A stretch of DNA of 64,000 bases. Source: Pseudomonas gingeri. GTDB taxonomy: Bacteria; Pseudomonadota; Gammaproteobacteria; Pseudomonadales; Pseudomonadaceae. The stretch spans positions 172,522 to 236,521 of the forward strand of contig NZ_JACAQA010000015.1 of assembly GCF_013385425.1 (NCBI RefSeq), read 5' to 3'. The stretch's first letter is position 1. Each line of letters opens with the position of its first letter. Shown here piece after piece: positions 35,272 through 43,931 of this stretch. The notes beneath the pieces were generated by a model, which was not told the DNA's origin, ran no database searches, and saw only the letters and a list, made by a program, of their open reading frames with translations. Position numbers and translations under genes: made by a program.

Positions 35272-36210
35272 ATGCAAACCACCCACACCGTCTTGATGGT
35301 TCGTCCGGCGAGCTTCGCCTTCAATCCCGATACCGCCGCCAACAACCGTTTCCAGCAGCAGGCCCTGCTCGACGAAAACGTTCAGCAGCAGGCCCTTGAG
35401 GAATTCGACCAGTATGTCGCGGTCTTGCGCGCACACGATGTCGAGGTCCTGGTGCACCACGACCGCGCCTTGCCGCATACCCCGGATTCGATCTTTCCCA
35501 ACAACTGCTGGAGCAGTCATCCCGACGGCACCCTGGTGATCTATCCGATGCAAGGGCATAACCGCCGCCTGGAGCGCAACAAGGGGGTGCTCGACTGGCT
35601 GCGTGAGCAGCATCAGGTGCTGCACTGCGTGGACTTTTCCGGCCTGGAGGCCCAGGGCCTGTTTCTCGAAGGCACAGGCAGCATGGTCTTCGATCGTGAG
35701 CAGCGGATCTGTTACGCCGGATACTCCACCCGCACCCATGCCGCGGCGTTGCAGCCGGTGCTCGATCACCTGGGCTATGAGCTCTACGGGTTCAATGCCG
35801 TGGACCGGGCCGGGGTGCCGATCTACCACACCAATGTGATGATGAGCGTCGGCCGGCACCTGGCCGTGGCGTGCCTGCAGGCCGTCAGCGATCGGGCCGA
35901 ACGCGATGGCCTGCGTCAGCGCCTGGAGTCCAGCGGTAAGGAAGTCCTGACCCTGGACTGGAGCCAGTTGGAGTCCTTCGCCGGCAATATGCTGGAAGTG
36001 CACAGCCGCCGGGGCGAACCGCTGCTGGTGATGTCGCGCACGGCCTGGGCGGCGCTCGATGCCGGGCAGCGACGACAAGTCGAACGCCATGCCACGCCCT
36101 TGCCGGTCAAGATCGACACCATAGAACGCATTGGCGGCGGCAGTGCCCGCTGCATGCTGGCCGAAGTATTCCTGCCCCGACATCCTGTCACCGTGGAGTG
36201 CGCCCGATGA
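35272..36210 (+). CDS. ctlX: Citrulline utilization hydrolase CtlX
   Basis: A 312-residue amidinotransferase-fold (pentein) hydrolase that converts citrulline to ornithine. DSIFPNNCWSSH and EGTGSMVFD give the acidic residues, PIYHTNVMMSVG carries the catalytic His, and GGGSARCMLAEVFLP the nucleophilic Cys near the C-terminus. ATG 35272 is preferred to the GTG six bases upstream. Its stop overlaps the start of the AstA-like gene (ATGA). Together with the importer and Lrp regulator it forms an arginine/citrulline catabolic module. Confidence 0.85.
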   Translation: MQTTHTVLMVRPASFAFNPDTAANNRFQQQALLDENVQQQALEEFDQYVAVLRAHDVEVLVHHDRALPHTPDSIFPNNCWSSHPDGTLVIYPMQGHNRRLERNKGVLDWLREQHQVLHCVDFSGLEAQGLFLEGTGSMVFDREQRICYAGYSTRTHAAALQPVLDHLGYELYGFNAVDRAGVPIYHTNVMMSVGRHLAVACLQAVSDRAERDGLRQRLESSGKEVLTLDWSQLESFAGNMLEVHSRRGEPLLVMSRTAWAALDAGQRRQVERHATPLPVKIDTIERIGGGSARCMLAEVFLPRHPVTVECAR

Positions 36211-37241
36211 TTGTTCGCCCCGCTCGCCTGTCCGACCTTCCGGCCCTGTTGTCCCTGGCGCAAAGCGCCGGCGCCGGCCTGACCACCTTGCCCGCCGACC
36301 CGCAGCGCCTGCAACATCGGCTGGAGTGGGCGCAGAAAACCTTCGCCGGCGTTGCCGAGCGGGGCGATGCCGACTACCTGTTCGTCCTTGAGGCCGCCGA
36401 AGGCGAAGTCGTGGGTATCTGCGCCCTGGCCGGCGCGGTCGGCCTGCGCGAACCCTGGTACAACTACCGGGTCGGCCTGTTGGTTGCCGCGTCGAAAAAC
36501 CTGTCGATCAACCAGCATCTGCCGACCCTGTTCCTGGGCAACGACATGACCGGTCATTCCGAACTGTGCTCGTTGTTTCTCGGCGCCAAGCATCGCGAGG
36601 GCCTGAACGGCCGGCTGTTGTCCAAGGCGCGCTTCTTGTTCCTCGCCGAATTCCGCGAATGCTTCGGCGACAAGGTGATCGCCGAGATGCGCGGTTACTC
36701 AGACGAGCAGGGCATCTCGCCATTCTGGGAAGGCCTGGGGCGACACTTTTTCAAGATGGATTTTGCCGATGCCGACTTTCTTACCGGCCAGGGCAACAAG
36801 ACCTTTATCGCCGAGCTGATGCCCAAGTTCCCGCTGCCCACCTGCCTGCTACCCAAAGCCGCGCAGGCGGTGATTGGTCGGGTTCATCCCAATACCGAGC
36901 CGGCGCTGGGCATGCTCAAGGCCGAAGGGTTCGGTTTCAAGGACTACGTCGACATCTTCGACGGCGGGCCGTTGATCGAGTGTGCCACCGATGAGATTCG
37001 CGCCGTGCGCGACAGCCAGGTGCTGGTACTGAGCATTGGCACGCCCGGCGAGCAGGCCGAGCCTTACCTGATCCACAATCGCCAGTTCGCCGAGTGCCGG
37101 ATTGCGGCTGCGCCCGCTCGGGTTGCTGCCGGAACCCTGGTGGTCGAGGCCCGGACCGCCAGGGCGCTGGGGTTGGACGCGGGGGCTTCGGTACGTGCCG
37201 TGACCTTGTCGGCGCGCCGCGTGCAACAGGCTGCTGCCTAG
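36207..37241 (+). CDS. Arginine N-succinyltransferase (AstA/AruF family)
   Basis: A 344-residue succinyltransferase that starts the AST pathway by succinylating arginine (or ornithine). MIVRPARLSDLPALLSLAQ is the standard start. LFLGNDMTGHSELCSLFL, RGYSDEQGISPFWEGLGRHFF and VHPNTEPALGMLKAEGF are hallmark blocks. The ATG 36207 overlaps the ctlX stop, with GGAG at 36195. The rest of the ast operon is absent here, so this is a stand-alone copy, and in some pseudomonads the family works as alpha and beta paralogues. Confidence 0.88.
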   Translation: MIVRPARLSDLPALLSLAQSAGAGLTTLPADPQRLQHRLEWAQKTFAGVAERGDADYLFVLEAAEGEVVGICALAGAVGLREPWYNYRVGLLVAASKNLSINQHLPTLFLGNDMTGHSELCSLFLGAKHREGLNGRLLSKARFLFLAEFRECFGDKVIAEMRGYSDEQGISPFWEGLGRHFFKMDFADADFLTGQGNKTFIAELMPKFPLPTCLLPKAAQAVIGRVHPNTEPALGMLKAEGFGFKDYVDIFDGGPLIECATDEIRAVRDSQVLVLSIGTPGEQAEPYLIHNRQFAECRIAAAPARVAAGTLVVEARTARALGLDAGASVRAVTLSARRVQQAAA

Positions 37242-37436
37242 CCTGTTCTTGACCTGAAAGTGTTTCGGATGCCCGGGGAAATGAAAAAGGGCTGCAAAGT
37301 CAGTGTTCTGGCTCGGAAAAACGGTAGAACTGTCATTTCTGACAGTTGTGGGGCGCGGCGATGAACGATTGAATAGCCGGCAGCCCCACCTGCCGGCACG
37401 GTATGGAAGGGCGCCACTCCCAGGGAGGACCCGCTC

Positions 37437-38720
37437 ATGATACTGGAGGAACTGCGAGGCTATCGACTTGGCCCGGCGGGCGAAGCGGATTCGACGTTTG
37501 GGCAGTCGGGTACGGTCAGGTTGCAGTTCCCCGGTTGTCTGTCGAGCCTGGCCAATGACGTAGTGGCCTGTGCCGATGGCAAGGTCCTGGTGGCACTCAA
37601 AGTGGGTTTTGCCGACGGTTGCCGTTTTGGTCTGGCCCGCCTGCATGAGGATGGAGCGCCGGACGCTTCCTTCGGTGACGGCGGTTTTGTCTGCGGTAGC
37701 TTCCAAGCCGGTATCGAGGCCATGGCCAGTAGCGTGCAGTTGCTCGCCGATGGACGCATCCTGCTGTTCGGCCTGCACTACCTGGGCGACGAGCATACCT
37801 TGCCGGGCGTGGCGCGGTTTGACGCCGATGGATGCCTGGATCCGACCTTCGGCGACCAGGGCGTGAAGGTGCTGCGCTTGCCCGGCGGCCTCGCCGAGGG
37901 CCCGCGGGACGGCTGGTTACCACCCGGGCTGCCGGGCGTCGAGGCCTGCGCGGGCGTGGTGCAGGAGGACGGCAAGATCCTGCTGATCGCCAACCACACC
38001 TACACCTTCGCCGATTATGTCGGATTATTGATCCGTCTTCAGCCCGACGGCACCCTGGACCCGGCGTTCAACGGGCGGGGGTTTGTCGTGGTGCGGCATT
38101 TGTTGATGAACTCCTGGCTGAGCTGCGTCCGGGTCCAGGCCGACGGCAAGATCCTGGTGGGTGGCTCGGTGGGCTTTCCCCAGTTGGGACTGATGGTGCG
38201 CTACGAGGTCGACGGTCGTCTCGATCATGACTTCGGCGACCTGGGGTTTCTCTCGTTCGGCTTTGCCGGGGCCAGCTCCCTGGTAACAAACCTGGCGGTT
38301 GGCAATGAAGGGCGACTGCTCTGTGTTGGTAACCGTTTCAATCCCATGCGCGGTGCCTTGCAGGGGTTCAGCGCCCACGGCGGCATGGACTTCGGTTTTA
38401 ATGATACGGATGCGGCGATGCTTGAGCTCGATACCCCGGGCAGTCTTTGGGCCGACCTCGTGGTCCAGGCCGACGGATCGATTCTGGTGGCGGGCTCGAC
38501 GCTGATGGGCTTTGGCTCGGACTTTGTACTGGCGCGTTACCTGGCCGACGGCCAACTGGACCGGGACTTCGCCGGTGGGCGCGGCTGGGTGCGCACGAGC
38601 CTGGGCCACAGCCTGGACACTGTCACCAGCCTGGCGGTGCAGGACGATGGGCGGATCCTGGTGGCCGGCCATTCGTTGTTCGGCAGTTTCAGGGCAGTGG
38701 TGTTGCGTTACCGGGGCTGA
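37437..38720 (+). CDS. Delta-60 repeat protein
   Basis: A 427-residue repeat protein with no signal peptide. About seven tandem units of roughly 55-60 residues carry the delta-60 pattern: an aspartate-rich turn such as DGCLDPTFGDQG or DGRLDHDFGDLG, then a strand block VQADGKILVGG or VQDDGRILVAG. The fold is predicted to be a beta-propeller. The start has a strong GGGAGGA ribosome site. Function is unknown; such proteins are often cell-surface or binding proteins. It is probably monocistronic. Confidence 0.85.
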   Translation: MILEELRGYRLGPAGEADSTFGQSGTVRLQFPGCLSSLANDVVACADGKVLVALKVGFADGCRFGLARLHEDGAPDASFGDGGFVCGSFQAGIEAMASSVQLLADGRILLFGLHYLGDEHTLPGVARFDADGCLDPTFGDQGVKVLRLPGGLAEGPRDGWLPPGLPGVEACAGVVQEDGKILLIANHTYTFADYVGLLIRLQPDGTLDPAFNGRGFVVVRHLLMNSWLSCVRVQADGKILVGGSVGFPQLGLMVRYEVDGRLDHDFGDLGFLSFGFAGASSLVTNLAVGNEGRLLCVGNRFNPMRGALQGFSAHGGMDFGFNDTDAAMLELDTPGSLWADLVVQADGSILVAGSTLMGFGSDFVLARYLADGQLDRDFAGGRGWVRTSLGHSLDTVTSLAVQDDGRILVAGHSLFGSFRAVVLRYRG

Positions 38721-38794
38721 CCGTTGGGCTGCAATGTCCTGCTGACGCTGTGGCAGTGCCATAGTGAAGAGGGATGGGTGGCGGAGAACGAATC

Positions 38795-39301
38795 ATGTGG
38801 CGACTCAAAGCGCTGGCTGCAATGCTGTTGTTGCTGTCTTCCAACAGCTGGGCGGAAAACGTGCTCTATCGCGCGCAACAGCCTGTCGAGTTGGGGGCGG
38901 TGCGAACCGAGGTGGCGTTGCGTTCCAGTGGCGGCGCGCAGAAGGGCGGTTTGCTTGCCTGGAAAGGGGCGCGGCCATTGGCGTTGGCGTTGTCCGGGAT
39001 CTGGGCGCTCGAAGCACCGGCGGCCGGTTACCGGCTTTACCTGAATCTGCCGCCGAACGTGCAACCCGATGACTCGGACCCGGGGTATCTCGGCGATGTG
39101 AGCTTCTATGGGGCCCCCGACCACTTCGATAACCAGCGCCCCAAAGAGGTGGCTTTCCTGCTCGACGAAGCCCTTGAGCGTCTGCGCAAAGCCGGACGGT
39201 TGGCGGCGCTGCCCACCCTGACACTGATCCCCGTGGCCATTGAGGAACAAGGCCGCAAGCCAAGGATCGAGGCAGTGTCGATCGTCGAGACTCCGCACTG
39301 A
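38795..39301 (+). CDS. Secreted protein homologous to the tyrosinase C-terminal domain
   Basis: A 168-residue exported protein: MWRLKALAAMLLLLSSNSWA is a Sec signal cleaved before ENVLYR. The ATG at 38795 has GGAG nine bases upstream, better than ATG 38774. Its second half aligns with the end of the tyrosinase encoded 99 bases downstream: YRLYLNLPPNV with YDVYLGLPAGA, KEVAFLLDEALERLRKAG with KDVAFLVSEQMQKLLKVG, and TLTLIPVA with AVTLVPVG. This domain also resembles the KFDV-type C-terminal domain of plant polyphenol oxidases. It may assist or regulate the tyrosinase. Confidence 0.75.
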   Translation: MWRLKALAAMLLLLSSNSWAENVLYRAQQPVELGAVRTEVALRSSGGAQKGGLLAWKGARPLALALSGIWALEAPAAGYRLYLNLPPNVQPDDSDPGYLGDVSFYGAPDHFDNQRPKEVAFLLDEALERLRKAGRLAALPTLTLIPVAIEEQGRKPRIEAVSIVETPH

Positions 39302-39399
39302 TGTAAAAGTTCCAACTTTCATTGAGGAATATTCACTCGCTGCTAATCTGACCTTGCTGTTGATTTGGGAAGTCAATTAGTACTGTCAAGGAGTGAAGT

Positions 39400-40917
39400 A
39401 TGACTATCAGTCGAAGGAAATTGCTGCAAGCGGGTGCGTTGGGCGGTGGGATGGCAATGTTGCCGCTGGGCTTGATGCAAAAAGCCTGGGCGGGTTCAAC
39501 CCAGGCTCTGGTGCGGTATAACGTGCTCTCCCCGGAAGGGGACAAGATGTTGAGGGTCTACGCCGCCGCCGTGAAGAAGATGATGGCCAAGCCGACTACT
39601 GATCCGCTGTCCTGGACGTTTCAGTGGTACACCCACGCGATGCCCTCCAAGTATCCGAAAGCACAGACCATCACCGAGGTCTTCGGCAGTGGCAGCAGCC
39701 CTCAGAAAGCCTTGGCCCAGTCCATGTGGTGGACCTGCGAGCCCCACTCCAGCGGCAACAACGACGCTTTCCTGCCCTGGCACCGGATGTATGTCCTGTA
39801 TTTCGAGCAGATCATTCGTGAAGTCTCGGGGGAACCGAAATTTACCCTTCCGTTCTGGGACTATACCGGGCCGTACAGTGCTGCGGGCAACAATTACAGC
39901 GTGATGCCCAAGCAGTTCCTGCTCAAGGATGACCCGGTGTTCGGTTCGCTCTATCGCCCGGACCGCAATCCCAATTCGAATGCCGGCAAGCCGGTGGTGA
40001 ATAATGGTTCGCCGCTCGATCTGTCCTGCATGAAGTGGTCGGACTACAGTGGAAAATTCGGTTTCTGCAACAACATCGACAACAACCCACACGGCAGTCT
40101 TCACGGTGACGTGGGCAACAGCTTGGGGATGGGCGCGGTGCCATGGGCGGCCTACGACCCGATCTTCTGGGTTCACCACGCCAATATCGACCGCATCTGG
40201 GCCGGCTGGAACCGAAGCGGCGGGAAAAACCCGAGTGACAGCAAGTTCCTCGGTGAGTCCTGGGTGTTTGCCGACAAGGCGGGCAAGGCCGTGACCACCA
40301 AGGTCAGCCAGGTGCTCGATACGACGACCTGCCCGTACCCTTACGTCTATTCGGAGTATCCGCAGCGGCCCAAGGCAAGCCTGCAGTTCGCCACGACGCA
40401 GAAGAAATTCCAGTTGCAGGCGCAAAGCCTGGTGGCCGCCACGCCGTCCGCCACAGCCAATGCTATAAGTCTGGGTGGCAAGGCGACGACGGTGGCCCTG
40501 GTGACCCACTCGCTCAGTACCAGCACCAACGCCGCGCAACCGGCGGCCCGCAGCTTTGCCTTGCAGTTGAAGGCCCAGCCGGCGATCCGTGAATATGCCT
40601 TGTCGTTCGAGGCGATTGCGGCCGCCAGCGAGCCGGGCAACAGCTATGACGTGTATCTGGGACTGCCGGCAGGTGCCGCGCCGGACCCTGAGTACCGGGT
40701 GGGCTCCATCAGCATGTTCGGAGTGGGTAACCAGGCGATGCATGGTGGTCATCATGCAGGGTCCAAAGACGTGGCCTTCCTGGTCAGCGAACAGATGCAG
40801 AAACTGCTCAAGGTCGGTACCCTCACCGATGCGCCCGCGGTCACGCTGGTGCCGGTGGGCGATCCCAACCCCGGGTCGGCACCGACGATCGGTAATATCT
40901 CGCTGCAAACACTGTGA
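39400..40917 (+). CDS. Tat-exported tyrosinase / polyphenol oxidase
   Basis: A 505-residue type-3 copper oxidase. SRRKLLQAGALGGG with a hydrophobic stretch ending QKAWA is a twin-arginine signal, so the folded, copper-loaded enzyme is exported. CuA ligands are His79 (YTHAM), the His of CEPHSSGN and the His of LPWHRMY. CuB ligands are in HGSLHGD and WVHHANIDRIW. The catalytic part ends near residue 310; an Ala/Thr-rich linker leads to a C-terminal KFDV-like domain (about 410-505). Substrates would be phenols or catechols. The start has AAGGAGTG upstream. A REP pair follows. Confidence 0.92.
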   Translation: MTISRRKLLQAGALGGGMAMLPLGLMQKAWAGSTQALVRYNVLSPEGDKMLRVYAAAVKKMMAKPTTDPLSWTFQWYTHAMPSKYPKAQTITEVFGSGSSPQKALAQSMWWTCEPHSSGNNDAFLPWHRMYVLYFEQIIREVSGEPKFTLPFWDYTGPYSAAGNNYSVMPKQFLLKDDPVFGSLYRPDRNPNSNAGKPVVNNGSPLDLSCMKWSDYSGKFGFCNNIDNNPHGSLHGDVGNSLGMGAVPWAAYDPIFWVHHANIDRIWAGWNRSGGKNPSDSKFLGESWVFADKAGKAVTTKVSQVLDTTTCPYPYVYSEYPQRPKASLQFATTQKKFQLQAQSLVAATPSATANAISLGGKATTVALVTHSLSTSTNAAQPAARSFALQLKAQPAIREYALSFEAIAAASEPGNSYDVYLGLPAGAAPDPEYRVGSISMFGVGNQAMHGGHHAGSKDVAFLVSEQMQKLLKVGTLTDAPAVTLVPVGDPNPGSAPTIGNISLQTL

Positions 40918-40923
40918 GCTTTT

Positions 40924-41025
40924 CTGTAGGAGCGAGCTTGCTCGCGATGGTAGCCCAGGCACTGTGGGGTATCAGGTGCTCAGCGTTATCGTTGACGACC
41001 ATCGCGAGCAAGCTCGCTCCTACAG
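40924..41025. repeat. REP pair (GTAGGAGC type)
   Basis: The arms 40924-40950 and 40999-41025 are exact complements over 27 bases, starting CTGTAGGAGCGAGCTTGC. It lies between convergent tyrosinase and acetoacetyl-CoA synthetase genes. Confidence 0.92.
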
Positions 41026-41031
41026 GAGGCA

Positions 41032-42987
41032 TCAGTCACGCAACTGCGGCCTGTCCCTGAACTGCTCCAGCGCCTCGGGATTGGCCAGGGCGTCGGTGTT
41101 TTTCACCGCCAACCCGTGCACTACGTTACGCACCGCCAGTTCCACGATCTTGCCGCTGAGGGTGCGCGGAATGTCCGTGACCGCGAGGATCTTCGCCGGC
41201 ACATGTCGTGGCGTGGTGTTGGCGCGGATCACCTGGCGGATCTGTTGCTCCAGGGCCTCGTCCAGTTCGACGCCCTCGCGCAGACGGACGAACAGCACCA
41301 CCCGCACATCGCTCTGCCATTGCTGGCCGATGGCGATGCTCTCCAGCACCGGTTCAACCTTTTCCACCTGCCGATAGATTTCCGCCGTGCCGATGCGCAC
41401 GCCGCCGGGGTTGAGCACGGCGTCGGAGCGACCATGGATCACCATCCCGCCGTCGGCGAATTCTTCGGCATAGTCGCCCTGGGCCCAGACTCCGGGAAAC
41501 TGGCTGAAATAGGAGGCCTTGAGCTTCTCGCCCAGGGGGTCGTTCCACAAACCCACCGGTATGGCCGGAAAGTGCCGGGTGCAGACCAGCTCGCCTTTGG
41601 CATCGAGCACCGGCTGGCCGTTGTCGTCCCAGACCTCCACCGCCATGCCCAGGCTCTTGCTCTGCATCCGGCCACGCACCACGGGCAGTGTCGGGTTTCC
41701 GCTGACGAAGCAGGAAACGATATCGGTTCCGCCGGACATGGAGGACAGGCAGAGCTCCTCCTTGATCTGGCGATAGACGTAGTCGTAGCTGCGCAGCGAC
41801 AACGGTGAGCCGGTGCACAGCAGGGTTTTCAAACTGTCCAGCCGATGGCTCTGGCGTGGTACGAGCCCGGCGTCCTCCAGGGCGGCGAGGTATTTGGGGC
41901 TGGTGCCGAAGGCACTGATGCCTTCGCTGTCGATCAGGTCCAGCAGGCGTTGCGGGCCGGGGTGGAACGGCGAGCCGTCGTAGAGCACCAGGGTGGCGCC
42001 GACCGCGAGGCCCGAGACCAGCCAGTTCCACATCATCCAGCCACAGGTGGTGTAGTAGAACAGGCAGTCGTCACGGCCCAGGTCGACATGCAGGCCGTGC
42101 TCCTTGAGGTGTTGCAGCAAAACCCCGCCGGTGCTGTGAACGATGCACTTGGGCACCCCGGTGGTGCCGCTGGAATAGAGGATGTAGAGCGGATGAGCAA
42201 ACGGCACGGGCGTGAATTCGGGATCGCCGCCGGCCTGGTAGAAGTTGTTCCATAGCGACACGTTGGCCTGGGTGCGGAAGTCTTCGGCGCGCGCTTCGGG
42301 ACGGGCGTAAGGGACGATCACCAGTTGCTGCAAGCCGGGCAGGCGTTCGAGGATTTCGTTGAGCTTGGCGGTCTGGTCGATCAGCTTGCCGGCATAACGA
42401 TAGCCGGCGCAGGTGATCAGCACCTTGGGTTCGATCTGGCCGAAGCGGTCGATCACGCCCTGGGTGCCGAAGTCCGGCGAGGAGCAGGACCAGATCGCCC
42501 CGAGGCTGGTGGTGGCGAGCATGCCCACCAGGGTTTGCCAGGTGTTGGGCATGCAGGCGGCGACCCGGTCGCCGAAGCCGACACCGGCGGCCCGCAGGCT
42601 TTTTTGCAAACCCGCGACCTGGGCGGCGAGTTCGCCGTGGGTCAGGGTCTCCCGGCGTCCGTCTTCGCTGACGGCGACCACCGCCAGGTGCTCGTCGCGG
42701 CGGCGCAGCAGGTGTTCGGCGAAGTTCAGGGTGGCCCCGGGGAACCACTGGGCGCTGGGCATCTGCGGGCCTTCGTGCAGTACCGCGCTGGCCGGGCTAT
42801 GGAATTCGACGTCGAAGAAGTCGACGATGGCCTGCCAGAAGTCCTCCCGGCGCTCAATGCTGAAGCGGTGCAGGGCGGGGTAGTCGTCCAGTTGCAGGTC
42901 GTGGCGATGATTGACGAAGCGCCGGAACGCTTCGATCCGGGTCTTGCTGACACGCTCGGCGCCGGGGCGCCAGAGGACTTCGGCCAT
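41032..42987 (-). CDS. Acetoacetyl-CoA synthetase
   Basis: A 651-residue ANL-family ligase of acetoacetate. The N-terminal acetyl-CoA-synthetase-like domain (RIEAFRRFVNHRHDL, WFPGATLNFAEHLL) is specific to this subfamily. LYSSGTTGVPKCIVH is the P-loop, SGGTDIVSCF replaces the usual YGQTE motif as in acetoacetyl-CoA synthetases, and IPRTLSGKIVELAVRN bears the catalytic Lys. Together with 3-hydroxybutyrate dehydrogenase and the GntP permease upstream on the same strand it completes a pathway from 3-hydroxybutyrate to acetoacetyl-CoA. Confidence 0.92.
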   Translation of the reverse strand: MAEVLWRPGAERVSKTRIEAFRRFVNHRHDLQLDDYPALHRFSIERREDFWQAIVDFFDVEFHSPASAVLHEGPQMPSAQWFPGATLNFAEHLLRRRDEHLAVVAVSEDGRRETLTHGELAAQVAGLQKSLRAAGVGFGDRVAACMPNTWQTLVGMLATTSLGAIWSCSSPDFGTQGVIDRFGQIEPKVLITCAGYRYAGKLIDQTAKLNEILERLPGLQQLVIVPYARPEARAEDFRTQANVSLWNNFYQAGGDPEFTPVPFAHPLYILYSSGTTGVPKCIVHSTGGVLLQHLKEHGLHVDLGRDDCLFYYTTCGWMMWNWLVSGLAVGATLVLYDGSPFHPGPQRLLDLIDSEGISAFGTSPKYLAALEDAGLVPRQSHRLDSLKTLLCTGSPLSLRSYDYVYRQIKEELCLSSMSGGTDIVSCFVSGNPTLPVVRGRMQSKSLGMAVEVWDDNGQPVLDAKGELVCTRHFPAIPVGLWNDPLGEKLKASYFSQFPGVWAQGDYAEEFADGGMVIHGRSDAVLNPGGVRIGTAEIYRQVEKVEPVLESIAIGQQWQSDVRVVLFVRLREGVELDEALEQQIRQVIRANTTPRHVPAKILAVTDIPRTLSGKIVELAVRNVVHGLAVKNTDALANPEALEQFRDRPQLRD

Positions 42988-43036
42988 GGTCTTTACCTTG
43001 TTTTTTTCTAACCGATCTTTGGCAGCGCACGATCAT

Positions 43037-43111
43037 TGTGGGAGCTGAGCTTGCTCGCGAAGGGGGCCGCGAGAACGCCAAAAGCTTCGCGGGCAAGCCC
43101 TGCTCCTACAG
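43037..43111. repeat. REP pair (GTGGGAGC/GTAGGAGC mixed)
   Basis: TTGTGGGAGCTGAGCTTGC (from 43037) pairs imperfectly with GCAAGCCCTGCTCCTACAG (to 43111). It separates bdhA from the acetoacetyl-CoA synthetase gene. Confidence 0.85.
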
Positions 43112-43150
43112 GTGTGGTGGTGTTTTCGAGAGCGGGTGTCAGGCAATCAA

Positions 43151-43921
43151 CTATTGTGCCAACCAGCCGCCATCGATATTCCACGCCGCGCCGCGCACCT
43201 GGCTACCGGCCTCGCTGCACAGGAACAGCACCAGCTCGCCCAGGTGCGCCGGGGTGACAAACTCCAGCGATGGCTGTTTCTCCGCCAGCAGATCGTGTTG
43301 CGCCTGTTGCGGATCGACCCCGCCGGCGGCACGGTCGTCGATCTGTTTCTGCACCAGCGGGGTGAGCACCCAGCCCGGGCAGATGGCATTGCAGGTGACA
43401 TTGCTGGTGGCGGTTTCCAGGCCCACCACCTTGGTCAGGCCGATCACCCCGTGCTTGGCCGCGACATAGGCGGCCTTGCCCACGGAACCGACCTGCCCAT
43501 GCACCGAGGCGATATTGACGATCCGCCCCCAGCCCTTGGCGCGCATCCCCGGTAGCGCCAGGCGTGTACTGTGGAACACCGACGACAGGTTGATGGCGAT
43601 AATCGCATCCCAGCGCTCCACCGGGAACTCTTCCACGGTGGCGACATGCTGGATGCCGGCATTGTTGACCAGGATATCCACCCCGCCGAACTCGCGCTCG
43701 GCGTAGGCGAACATCTCGGCGATCTGCGCCGGGTCGCTGACATCGGCCGGGTGATGGCCGACCCGGCCACCAAACTGCTGGACCTCGGCGATGACCGCAC
43801 CGGCATCACCGAAGCCGTTGAGCACCACGTCAGCCCCGGCCCGGGCCAGGCCCAGGGCGATGCCCAGGCCGATGCCGCTGGTGGAGCCGGTGACCAGGGC
43901 GGTTTTACCTTTGAGACTCAT
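43151..43921 (-). CDS. bdhA: D-3-hydroxybutyrate dehydrogenase
   Basis: A 256-residue SDR that oxidises D-3-hydroxybutyrate to acetoacetate. TGSTSGIG, NNAGIQHV, IASVHG (Ser) and YVAAKHG (Tyr-Lys) are the standard bdh motifs, and the tail GAAWNIDGGWLAQ is characteristic. ATG 43921 (MSLKGKTALVTG) is the family start; the extra ten residues of the longer frame belong to the intergenic spacer. It begins 10 bases after the permease gene, so the two are co-transcribed from the sigma-54 promoter upstream. Confidence 0.93.
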   Translation of the reverse strand: MSLKGKTALVTGSTSGIGLGIALGLARAGADVVLNGFGDAGAVIAEVQQFGGRVGHHPADVSDPAQIAEMFAYAEREFGGVDILVNNAGIQHVATVEEFPVERWDAIIAINLSSVFHSTRLALPGMRAKGWGRIVNIASVHGQVGSVGKAAYVAAKHGVIGLTKVVGLETATSNVTCNAICPGWVLTPLVQKQIDDRAAGGVDPQQAQHDLLAEKQPSLEFVTPAHLGELVLFLCSEAGSQVRGAAWNIDGGWLAQ

Positions 43922-43931
43922 AGTCGATTCC

